64,000 bases of DNA from Phaeotremella fagi (taxonomy: Eukaryota; Basidiomycota; Tremellomycetes; Tremellales; Phaeotremellaceae), in NCBI GenBank assembly GCA_001599715.1, contig BCHU01000007.1, forward strand, positions 563,586 to 627,585. Reading direction: 5' to 3'. This document shows, piece after piece, positions 33,649 through 44,303 of the stretch. Each line of letters starts with the position of its first letter. The first letter of the stretch is position 1. The notes beneath the pieces are model-generated. The model made no database searches, was not told where the DNA came from, and worked only from the letters and a program-made list of their open reading frames with translations. The position numbers and the translations under genes are program-made.

Positions 33649-35437
33649 TCAATGCCACCATCTCCCCCAAACCAAACCCCCAAACAAACTAGGATAAATC
33701 AACAGATCATCTCCACGTCTATACATCCCCGTCCTAGCCAAACCCTCAACGAACCACTGAGCACTCCAACCCAACCATATCCACGTCCATAAAAATCCTA
33801 CAACCCTTTCGAAAACCACTATCCATTCTGGATAAACGTTTGTTTCTGTCTTGTTAGATCTAGTGAGGAAAAACGTGACTTTCCATAATCGCCATAACCT
33901 TTTCACCATGGCTTCGGCGACGATCGCTATTGGTTGAACGGCGAAGAAGGGAGTTAAGACGAAGAGATCTGACCATTGGGCTTTGGATCTTAGTTGGGGC
34001 CAATCTAGTATTAAGACTAGGGTTCCTAATTCATGTGCTAAGCCTGATACCGTGAATACAATTACTGATTTTATGAAATTGACAATGATCATTTGAGTTG
34101 ACATTGAGCTCTTTTCCGTCGAACGAGGTCGAGGCTCGTTAGGTGGAGGAGTTGAAGGTTTCGGTGTACTTGTTGAAGATAACGATACCGGATGTGAGGG
34201 TGTGACCGTCCTTGCGATTGGTGGTGTGGGAGATACGTTTAAATGGATGTTCTGTCGATGACGACGGTTGAGTTTTTTCATTGTAGATTTCTCATCGAAT
34301 TCCGAGTCTAGTCTCAATGGGATACTGGTTATGACGTTACGAGGTTTAGGACTAATGGGTGGACCAGAGACTGGAAGATGAAGCAGATTCTGACTGATCC
34401 CAACCCAACCAACTAAATATACCCAACGACGATAGTATTGTTGCCACGTCTAGGAATTCAGCTTCATATCATGTATTTTTACTCACTCTCGACCACATTG
34501 TACTCAACCCAGGATATTTCCAAATATCAATCAAACTACCGAAAGCAGGTGGATAACCCCACGGTGACCACATCTCCCCTTCCCAACCGAAATGTCCACC
34601 AACAGAAACCATGATTATGGACCATATCAAAAAATGTTTTTCTACCTGATGCCAGATCCTGATCACCACACAGGTAGAATAGATACCTCTCTGTAAAAGC
34701 GATAACCGAGTGTAATCGATATCAGAAGTGAGTTGTCCGGATTCATCGAGCCTGGTGAAATATAACGACGCCTCTGTGAGATTCATATATGATCTGACTA
34801 AATCCCAGATTATGAAACCTAGGATTAATCTTTGGAATTGGTTCTTGATAAATGCACGACGTGGAGTGTCGGGGGTATAGGGAAATGATTTTGAGGTATC
34901 TGATAATGAGCAGGTATAATTCCATCCTATACCCCTATAAGACCATAACAGGGAAAAAGCCCATTCTAATTTCGCTAGACTCCAAGGTGGGGGGATAGGT
35001 TCGATAACGACCGGAGGATCTTTCACCAGTGAATCGTTTGAATGACCATTCTGGGGTATCGATTTAAGTGGGATAGGTTTCACTCGATATAAATAATCTT
35101 CTGCTGGGTATAACACGAAAATCTCCAATATCTTGAATGAATAAGCTGCAGAGAATTGAATTGCCGTACCCCAACTATCAGTTCTTTCGTGTCTCGCTGA
35201 ACCTAGACCAAACCAAATAAATCCAATGATCGTTAGTGGAGCTACGATACTTGCTCTGATTAATTTCCAACTTGGAGTTGGAGGTGGAAGGAGTGCTAGG
35301 ACTGATAGCGTTAGAGCGAAGAGGACTATTGGGATGTCGATTATTGATTGGGTTTTACGTTCGGGGAATTGGGAGAGGAAGATTGAGAGGGGTGGTGGGG
35401 AGGGGAGGAGGTTGATGATTTTGTCGAATGATGACAT
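33649..35437 (-). CDS. Wax-synthase-like membrane-bound O-acyltransferase
   Basis: A polytopic ER enzyme predicted to transfer an acyl group to a hydroxyl acceptor. Two exons (35437-34487, 34449-33649) give 583 residues. Hydrophobic helices occur throughout (IPIVLFALTLSVLALL, LIRASIVAPLTIIGFIWFGL). The wax synthase domain signature is in the second half: WSPWGYPPAFGSLIDIWKYP, then TMWSRTWQQYYRRWVYLVG, the latter corresponding to the family FWxxxWHxxxR region but with WQQ in place of WHQ. A Pro/Ser-rich loop precedes IVFTVSGLAHELGTL, which carries the conserved MBOAT His. The donor and acceptor are unknown; fungal relatives include acetyltransferases of secondary metabolism. Confidence 0.82.
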
Positions 35438-35714
35438 GGTGTCGAATGTTGGTTACGGTGACTTTGTGTTATATGTGCTGAAATGGAGATACCATCTGAG
35501 TCTGAATGAATAAAGCATTTAATTGTAGAGAAGAGATGATTATCAAGAAAATGTATCTGTATCCCTTTTCAACAACAACAACGATGACGTTACCTAGCGT
35601 AAAATGAGTTGGTCAGCCGGTCAAGCCGGTGGTGGTGACGACGACAATGATGATGGCGAGGAAGTAGTCAAAAATACATTCATAGATATCATACACCCTC
35701 CCCGTCCACACCTC

Positions 35715-36538
35715 CTAGTCATCCCTCCAGGCAACCTCACCTCTAGACCATCTCTCGGCCCAAATAGCTCGTTTATGATAAGTTTTCCTAGCAGCTTTGA
35801 AATCATGAATGAAATCGTCAATGGCTTTGTTCTGTGACTTGATATCAATGGTTCAGCAATCTAAATCCCATGCAGAGATAGAACATATACTCACCCTATC
35901 ACCGTTAACAGCTTGAGATAAAGGTTGTTCGTTGTTCCCAGCACCTGCTCCGAATGCTGGTGAATCAACTCTGGAGATTGAACCACTGACATTCCCACTT
36001 CCAAGTTGCCCTCGATTATCGATGAAATTGCTAGCTATAGATTCGGAGATTTCATCTTGAGCTGTTATCGAGTGCCGCAGTCTTAGGTGAAGGAATGAAG
36101 GTCGTTGTCTCTGATGTATATTGTTCAACACAATAATCCCTCCTTGTGAAGAGATCCACTAACCTGATATAAACCAGTTTGAGCTCTTTCAAGTTCCGCC
36201 CATTTCTGCTTCAAATTCTCAGCATGATGAAATGACTGTGAAGTGGTTTCCCTCAAAGCAATCAATTCATCCCTGATTTCCAAATTATGTCCTATAAAAC
36301 AAGATGTACAATTTAATAACACCATTTGAGATAAGATAAGAAATTGGATTTTTTTGGACTCACTGGCTAGATCTTCATTCTCTCTACCTAGTTTTTCAAG
36401 TTCAGTAGCTAGACTTTGGACTTCTGGGAGAGAGAATAAAAAGGCCTCTGTTAGTTCGGGTGAGGAGAGGAGATCTTTTAGGAAGGAGGCTGGATAGGTT
36501 GAGAGGGAGGGAAATTGTTGGAGGAGCGGGGTGGACAT
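35715..36538 (-). CDS. VPS37: ESCRT-I subunit VPS37 (Mod(r) domain)
   Basis: Part of ESCRT-I, which sorts ubiquitinated cargo into multivesicular endosomes. About 215 residues, four exons. The Mod(r) domain is nearly complete: FLKDLLSSPELTEAFLFSLP, then EVQSLATELEKLGRENEDLA, a coiled coil ending ENLKQKWAELERAQTGLYQ, then RPSFLHLRLRHSITAQDEIS, and the C-terminal FIHDFKAARKTYHKRAIWAE followed by RWSRGEVAWRDD. The stop follows WRDD as in many homologues. A Gly/Ser-rich insert (GSGNVSGSISRVDSPAFGAG) lies before the last segment. The start at 36538 gives MSTPLLQQFPSLSTYPASFL. Confidence 0.92.
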
Positions 36539-36953
36539 TAGGTTGGGGTCGGGTGTTATCGATCTGGGGTGATTATATGTGTACGAGTCTTGGTTCTGTT
36601 GACTCTCGATCCTTGAAGTATGGGATATGTGTATTGTTGGATTGTCACGATGTAAGTATCGTTGAGAAGAAGTATCTTGGTGAAATGTATTGTCGATGCT
36701 AGTTGTCTCGGTTGCCCCACAATGACAGTATTAACATATTTCAGTGGCCAAGTCAACCACCTATTCCTATTGTTTCTCAACATCTACATTTATCAAGTAT
36801 TTATTGAACAATTCATTCATAACCACATAGACTAAACATCCACCTACAAGACCAGATACTCCCTTGACAACATTAGCAGCAAAAATATCATGGATTCAAA
36901 CCTTTGAAACCAAAACTCAACACCATCTCCACTCGTTCAACCAACGTTTCACA
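36539..36953. promoter_or_regulatory. Divergent promoter region of VPS37 and the patatin lipase
   Basis: This 415-nt stretch lies between divergent ATGs. The lipase leader is C/A-rich (CCAAAACTCAACACCATCTC, about 36910-36930). No gene is seen. Confidence 0.5.
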
Positions 36954-39900
36954 ATGACAGAAGATATCTGGACCAAGAGCTACATTAATGACGAGTAAGT
37001 ACTTTCATACACCCCTATCAAACACATACTGAACTCAATTATCAGACATATAGCAGCTTTCGCCAAGGCTCTATCAACTCCTGATACATTCGATAATCCA
37101 GGAGATCTATCACCTCTATCACCTCGATCACCACCTGCTAATCTAACTGATCCCGAGTCCAAAAGTGCATCTGGATCTGGATTCGTATGGAACCATTCAC
37201 CAGATAATGGAATGCTAGGCGATGATTTGGGTAGACAGAGAGTTGAGAAATTAACGGCGACTTCGGATTTTGCTGTGAGTCAGAGGATCCAAAGGAGGTT
37301 TTTAACTAATCTCTCTTTAGCCTATTCATCAGAAGGTCTCTAGGTAAGGTTATGGAATCGAAACCGTTCTAACAGTGTAGAAAACATTCTCGAGCTACCC
37401 AACAAGGTTGGACTTATCATACCATAAGATGGCCTTTACTCGTAGGTCTAATCGTTGAACAACACTGACAAAAGTTTGTAATCTTTTTCATCATTTCCCT
37501 CGAATTCGGTGCATACGTCCTCACACGTCAAGTCGTCAACGTCTTCGAATATCTAATGGCATGGAGAGGACATAAACGAGTTTTAAGAAGAGAACTAAGA
37601 CAAGCTAAAACTTACGAAGAATGGGTTAAAGCTGCTAAGAAGTTGGATAAATATTTAGGTTTCGATGAATGGAAAGAAGCGGAGGAAGATAGTTTCTTTG
37701 ATTACATCTTGGTGAGTGACTGGATGATTTCGTCATTGATCGTTTAGGTCAAAAGGGTCAGACGAACTTTGGCAAAAATGAGAGCTACTAGGGACACTCG
37801 GGGCGTTATGGATACTTTGTCCATTTGTCTGCGACCGAATTTCGCTGGTACGGAAGGTGTGCGAATGTATAGCGAGGTAAGTTCGACTATCTGGATTTAG
37901 TTAACTTTATAGACGTTTTACGGTACCAAAACCATCGTCGAGGCTCATATTACCGAAGTTGCAGCTTCTATAGATTACGTTCGAACAGCCACAGATGTTT
38001 CTTTAGAGGAGAAGAGAGGTTTTTTCAGATTATTGAATAAGAATTACGGATCGAGCGCGTTGTGTCTATCAGGAGGAGCATCTTTTGGTTACTATCAGTG
38101 AGTGTTCAGATTAACAAAGCTGACTGTTAGTTTCGGTGTGGTCAAAGCATTCCTGGATGCAGATTTATTGCCGAGAGTCATCACAGGAACATCCGCTGGA
38201 GGTCTCGTAGCTGCCCTTCTGTGTACACGAACCGATAAAGAACTTCAGGAACTGTTGGTACCAAGGTTAGCAGATATGATAACAGCATGTGAAGATCCTT
38301 TCAACGTTTGGATCAAAAGGTTCTGGCAAACTGGTGCTAGATTTTCAACTTTGGAATGGGCCAAGAAAGTGAGTTCTGGTTTTGTCAGGTTTTTGACGCC
38401 TAGGCAATGTTCTTCACCCATGGATCTTTAACTTTTAAAGAAGCTTATGAGAGGACGGGGAGAGCTTTAAACATCTCTGTCGTCCCGGCTGATCGTCATT
38501 CGTATGTGTCAAAGGAGTTGCGTATCTAACCTATAGACCGACGATTTTGTTGAATCATCTGACTGCACCGACTTGTCTCATTTGGTCAGCTATCATTGCA
38601 AGTGCTGCTGTGCCAGGTATTCTCAATCCTGTAAGTTGAAGTCAACTGGCAAGCCCTAACCCACAGGTCGTACTTATGGCGAAAGATCGGAATGGTCAAG
38701 TGAAACCCCATAATCTCGGTGGATCTCGATTCAAAGATGGTAGTTTGAGGTGGGTACGGCGTGTGCAACAAATCTGACCTGATAGGGAGGATATCCCTTT
38801 GGGAAGTCTACACACCCAGTTCAATTGTAATTTCTCGATAGTATCACAGACCAACCCTCACATCCATTTGTTCTTCTTCGCCCCGAGAGGATCCGTAGGT
38901 CGACCCGTTGCACATCGTAAAGGAAAAGGTGGGTCGAGTGTTGAACATGAGCTGACATATAGGATGGAGAGGAGGTTTCATTTTATCAGCCACTGAATCG
39001 TATATTAAATTAGATTTGTCAAAACATTTCAAGGTAGGTTGCAATATTGGTTCTCTATTGACTTTAAGGTTATACGGGATCTAGATCTTTTACCTCAGAT
39101 ATTACAAAGCGATTGGAGTGGTGTTTTCTTACAAAGGTTCTCTGGAGATTTGACGTTGACACCGAGAAGTACTGTATCGGTATGTACAATTTAAAACTTC
39201 GCTGATGACTAGGACTGGACTCGTATACTTTCTGATCCGAATCAAGCTCAACTTGAAAGAATGCTAGAAGTTGGTCAAAAAGTCTCTTGGCCCGCTTTAA
39301 GAATGGTCAGGAATAGGATGACTCTCGAGGTGGGTAAATCTTAATGATCAGCTCACTGACAGTCAGAGAGCAATCACTCGCGGTAGAGCAGAAGTCAGAG
39401 CTGCAATGTATAGAGATCGAACCACGAACGATTCAGGTTCATCTCATGCCGCAACCGATGCTCTTGGTCTGACGAATCAGATCCCCATAGAATCAGACGT
39501 TGATATCGGTTTCGCTCGTCGAACGAGAAAATCAAAGAATCACAATCAACCAGATATCCTAGGTTTCTCTCAAGCACCATCTTCAATCTCGAAAAGACGG
39601 AAAGGTACACGTAGACGAGCGTCTGAAGTCATACTGTTGTCCGAAGGTGATACAGATGGTGATAGACCTAGTGTTATTTCTAAATCACCCATCCCTTCTC
39701 CCACTGTAACACCCCGTAATTACAACTACGCATCGAGTTTGGGTGAAACGTTCCGTCATGTTCGTGCATCATCTCTATCAGCCTTCGGATCAAATTTCTC
39801 ACCATTCAAAAATAATTCGAAATCTGTCTCATCTAATGATAATTTAAATGGTGCAAGTACGAGTACGGGTGTGGGTACGAGTTCCAGTACGAATCCTAAA

Positions 39901-40203
39901 CGACAGGGATCCAAGTTATCAATCTCACGTTGGTTCGGTAATGATATTGAAGAAAGTGATTCTGAAGATGATGATACTGAATTAAGGATTGATTCACCCG
40001 GTAACGGTACTGGTACCGTCCATGAAGAAGATGATCTACCATCTTGGAGACAAGGTGACCAGGTTATCGAGGATGCTACCTTTTCCGAAACTCCCAGTGG
40101 GGAGTCAGATATGGATTCACAAGATGAAGGTCAGATTAGTATCCCTGGTGGTGAACGTGTTGCTGAAGCTCATCTGGGAGTAAGTGGGAGTGTCGAGGGA
40201 TAG
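36954..40203 (+). CDS. Patatin-domain triacylglycerol lipase (TGL3/4/5-like)
   Basis: Predicted lipid-droplet lipase hydrolysing stored triacylglycerol; about 900 residues, a dozen exons. The N-region has a hydrophobic segment (FVIFFIISLEFGAYVLT) and a DUF3336-type helix block (WRGHKRVLRRELRQAKTYEE, then WVKAAKKLDKYLG). The patatin core starts SSALCLSGGASFGYYHFGVV (oxyanion loop). The nucleophile elbow is GTSAGG (GXSXG), and the catalytic Asp is in GGSRFKDGSLREDIPL. Then come NPHIHLFF and RGGFILSATESYIKLDLSKH. The last 280 residues, after 39406, are Ser/Asp-rich and disordered (EESDSEDDDTEL). This long acidic tail is typical of regulatory regions in Tgl4/5 but is not conserved in sequence. 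Confidence 0.9.
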
Positions 40204-40404
40204 ATTGAGAGCATTATTTATATGTGTACATGTAGCTATTAGGGAAGGAACTGAACCGATGCATTGTGACACGAACACTATTTGGAATCGAGAAATAAAC
40301 GAGAAGAGTTACCAGACTCTTGTTGACACTGGACTAAGACTAGACGAAACGATTTATAGTATGGATTATAGGATAAGATAAACTCGAGAGGGAGGATGGT
40401 ATTG

Positions 40405-41455
40405 TTATAGATTGGGTTGACTGGATTCCTTATCCAAAGCTTCCAATCTCGTAATTTGACTAAACCAAGTTAGACCAATAAATCGAAAGATGTGCACACC
40501 ACTTACGCATCTCTCATCGCCGTTCTCCATCTAGACAATTTAGCTTCCTCGTTAACCTTAAATCCAAAGATTCTAGGATCATATCGTTCAGCTTTAACAG
40601 CTGAAGCAGCCGTCGAAATGTTTCCAACACTAGTTGGACCTTCCCTAATCCCCTGACCACTTCTGTTGACATCAGCCACACTCGATCCTACAGGTTGACC
40701 TTTACCAGGTATCATCTGTGGATAAACCATGAATAGCATGTGGGGGAAGGTGGTTCCGAAATACGCTCCGTCGATTGAACCGTGTCGATTGGATTTGGGT
40801 GAATAGATATCTTCACATCTTGGACAATAGAGTTTTACCGCTTTTTGATATGGGATATCTGAGAGTCCTACTGGGAGGAGAGGTTGTTGATAGCAGTAAA
40901 CTCTTGGACATCTTCCGAAATCTGCTTTACGATATTTATCGAGCTGAAGGAGATAGGGTTTATCAATTCTATATTTGGTTTTTGATGTGATTACAATTGA
41001 TACTCACCATCTTAGCTAATCCTCGACTGGTGATTATATATCTAGCATGGATCAATCCATACAAAAATCTAGCACTCGTTTCTATAGATTCTCGAACTTC
41101 ATCATCAAGTCCCTCGTCATCTGTTTTCATGGTTAGTGGAGCGAACAACAAGACTGACATACCTAATGAATCTGTAATCAAATCTAGAGCCCTCGAATAC
41201 TCCTTGACAACTTCCCCATTCAACCCTGTCAAGTTGAACCTATCAAGGATGTAATCTTCGTCTACTTCTGCAAAATACTCCTATATGTGGATTTAGTGTT
41301 GACCTGATGAAGGTGATTGATACTTACATTACCCTTGGTTCCAAGAAACCAAGTGATCCAGCTGGATAGTGTTAGCTTTTAGTCGTATATTGCAAAGTGA
41401 ATCTGACATACGAGTTGGAATAATCACTTTCAGATCCTGTTGATGTCTCGTCCAT
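40405..41455 (-). CDS. Casein kinase 2 regulatory beta subunit
   Basis: Stabilises and targets the CK2 holoenzyme, acting as a dimer in nucleus and cytosol. About 285 residues in several exons. The start at 41455 gives [20 protein letters not shown]. Hallmarks in order: [20 protein letters not shown], then [33 protein letters not shown], the zinc-binding pairs in [20 protein letters not shown] and [12 protein letters not shown], and [20 protein letters not shown]. The C-terminus ([20 protein letters not shown], then a short exon ending SSQPNL) is longer than the animal protein, as in other fungi. Whether it matches yeast Ckb1 or Ckb2 is not decidable here, so no symbol is given. Confidence 0.96.
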
Positions 41456-41840
41456 GATGTACTTGGTTTGATATCTTACAGTAACAGTGATGAAAAGTGA
41501 TTGTTGAAAGAGATGATATTCAAGGGCGGTGTTTTCGCCTAGATGTTTCAGTTATGATTGAAGTGATGAACTGAGTTGAATGGATGTTCCTCTACTATGT
41601 CTCTCTTTGATTTACTCTGTAGTATTGATTAGGATAAGATAGGATGGATATTAACTATTGAATGTATTAAAGATGAAAGGAAATGATAAGGTAGAGATCA
41701 AGATGACAACCTCAAAAAATACCATACTGAATCGCGTTTTGTTACCGTCGTTGACTCTGACTGGCCCCGCAACAACATCTCATTCTGAACATCTTCCATC
41801 CTATTGTTCTTCTCAACTCACATACACAGCTCTAACCAGC
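41456..41840. promoter_or_regulatory. Divergent promoter region of CK2 beta and VPS33
   Basis: This 385-nt stretch lies between divergent ATGs. In-frame ATGs at 41673 and 41703 upstream of 41841 exist and could extend VPS33, so the right part may be leader or coding. No other gene is seen. Confidence 0.45.
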
Positions 41841-44277
41841 ATGTCAACCTCAGCCTCGCCATCAACAGCAGGTCCTTCAAGGCTAAACAATTTAAATAAA
41901 CCTCCACCAGCTCCATCAACATCTGGTGATTCTGAATCAACGAATCCTCAACCAACCGAGAAGATTCTTGATGTCAACTTACTTAAAGAACTAGCAAAGT
42001 CTGCGTTAATTGAGAGTCTGAATGATGTACGTTTTTACCATTCATATAAGAAAAGTATTGACTTTAGTAGATCCAAGGTGCTAAAACGCTCATTCTTGAT
42101 CCTGCTCTGGCAGGTCCATTGGGATTGATAACAGAAGTTGCATTACTTAAAGTGGGTACAAGAACCTTGATCAAGCTCATATTCTAGCATCAAGCTGTCG
42201 ATAAGATGTTTTGGTTGGAATCAGGTCCTCTCAACGTAAACACTAGGAATATCGTTTGGTTATGTCGACCGAAACGAAATTTCATGAAAATCATCGCAGG
42301 TAGGTAAACGGTCGACAGCTAAAATCTAACGAGGACAGAACAAATTCGAAGTCAACAAACCAACTCTTCAGCTAATGGTCCAATACATTATACTCTACTT
42401 CTGGTTCCTCGAGCTACGGAATTATGTAAAAGAGCTTTGGAGGATGAAGGTGTTGCTGGTGATATCACGGTTTCTGAGGTACGATGTGATGATGGAAAAT
42501 GCTGATTTTTGTAGTTCAAACTTGAATTCATCCCTATAGAAGAGGACGTGTTGTCAATGGAGATGGATGATGTTGCCAGGGACATATATCTCGTGAGTAG
42601 ACGAAATGACTTCAGCTGATAACGAAGAGAGGAGACGATACGCCGATTTACTACTCGTCCTTGGCTTTGATGACTTTTCAGAGAGCTTTCGGTTCATTCC
42701 CAAGGATACTGGGTAAAGGTGATGGGGCAAAGGTAGGTAACATTGTGAATGTCACTGAAACTCGACAGAAATTATCAACGCTACTTGAAAAACATCATGC
42801 TTCTGGATTACCTCAATACTCAGACATTGAACCCTCGGATCAAGTCGATGCTTTGATCATATTGGATCGATCTGTTGATTGGGTAACCCCCATGTGTACT
42901 CAGTTAACATACGAAGGGATGCTAGATGAATTTGTTGGAATTAAAAATGGTAACTCATTATTCAAGCTCATACTAACAGTTCAAGCCCATATCGAAGTCG
43001 ATCCTTCTCTCCTCAATCCAACTCAACCAACAGCAACCTCATCATCTTCCCTACCATCAACCACATTAAACAAGAAGAAAAAACATCACTTATCAGCTCA
43101 AACTGATAAAGTCTTTGCTGACATTCGCGATTTGAATTTCGCAGTTGTTGGGTCTAGGTTGAGTAAAGTAGCAAGAAGACTTGAAGGTGATTATGGTGGT
43201 GTACAGAATCTGAAAAGTGTACCCCAATTGAAAGAATTTGTTGGTAGACTTGGTGGATTACAGTCTGAACAACAAAATTTGAGGCTGCGTAAGTGAACAC
43301 TCTTAACCCCTGCTGACTTGTAGATACCGGTCTCACTGAACAATTAATGCCAATAACGAATACTGAAGAATTCAATAAAACTCTCGAAGCGCAACAAAAT
43401 TTAGTCGCTGGTTATGATTCAGCTTCTCAACTCAACATCATTGAAGATCTCATGAATCAACAAATACCCATGATGACTGTCCTTCGATCAGTAGTCCTGA
43501 TGAGTTTAACGAGTGGCGGTATCAAACCCAAAAATCTGGAAGCGTTCAAAAGAGATTTCCTGCAGGTGAGTACGAATCTCGTCGCCCTCTAACCAATAGA
43601 TCTATGGATATCACCATCTCCCACTTTTGATCGCGTTGCAAGATTTGAACCTACTAGTGAAATCACCGATTCAATCTCCACAACCTTTCCCGAATTTGCG
43701 AAAGTCTTTACGATTGATAGTGGACGATACGAATGATGCGAATCCTAACGATATCTCATTCGTTTATTCGGGATACGCACCGTTAAGTATAAGATTGGTC
43801 CAATGTGTCACCCAAAAGAATTCAGTTTTATCAGGTGGGGTAGTAGATGAAGAAGCGGGAGGTAGAAAGAATATTCCAAAAGCTCATGCCATCGCTGGTT
43901 GGAAAGGATTTGAGGACGTTCTGGCGTCGATCCCAGGTGCTACTGTTGAAATTCGTCGGGAGGTTATTGAAGAGGATAAAAATCATCTTAGTGGGTATAA
44001 CTAGTTTTTTGGTGGATTACACTGATACTTTGAGAGTAGAACCGAATGAACCGACCATGACGACTGTGGTGTTTTTCTTGGGAGGATGCACTTATACAGA
44101 GATAGCTGCTTTGAGATGGATGTCCAAACAAACTAGAGGTAGAAGGTATCTGATAGCTACAACGGGAATTATCAATGGTAATAATGTAAGTCTGAGTGTT
44201 GACGATCAGGTATACTAATCATCTACAAGCTTATCGAAAGTTTCGGTGACAGACCACCAATACCGTTACAAACGTAG
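41841..44277 (+). CDS. VPS33: Vacuolar sorting protein VPS33 (Sec1/Munc18 family)
   Basis: The SM subunit of the HOPS and CORVET tethers; guides SNARE assembly at endosomes and vacuoles. Eleven exons (41841-42026, 42071-42151, 42188-42299, 42339-42478, 42515-42592, 42628-42949, 42986-43288, 43324-43565, 43600-43990, 44040-44185, 44230-44277) give 682 residues, the usual length. Motifs: KTLILDPALAGPLGLITEVA, VNTRNIVWLCRP, LIILDRSVDWVTPMCTQLTY followed by EGMLDEFVGIKNAHIEVD, and near the end PTMTTVVFFLGGCTYTEIAA followed by LRWMSK. The ATG at 41841 follows a long leader; ATGs at 41673 and 41703 are in frame and possible. The sixth intron (42950-42985) is only 36 nt. The stop lies 26 nt from the stop of the convergent GCP4 gene. 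Confidence 0.95.
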
Positions 44278-44303
44278 TCCCAGTTCACATGCATGTACTA
44301 CAT

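Noticed and set aside
42950..42979. 30-nt version of the VPS33 intron ending at the first AG
   Set aside because: The AG directly follows TACTAAC, too close to the branch point, and it yields GIKNVQAHIEV, while the AG at 42985 yields GIKNAHIEVD.
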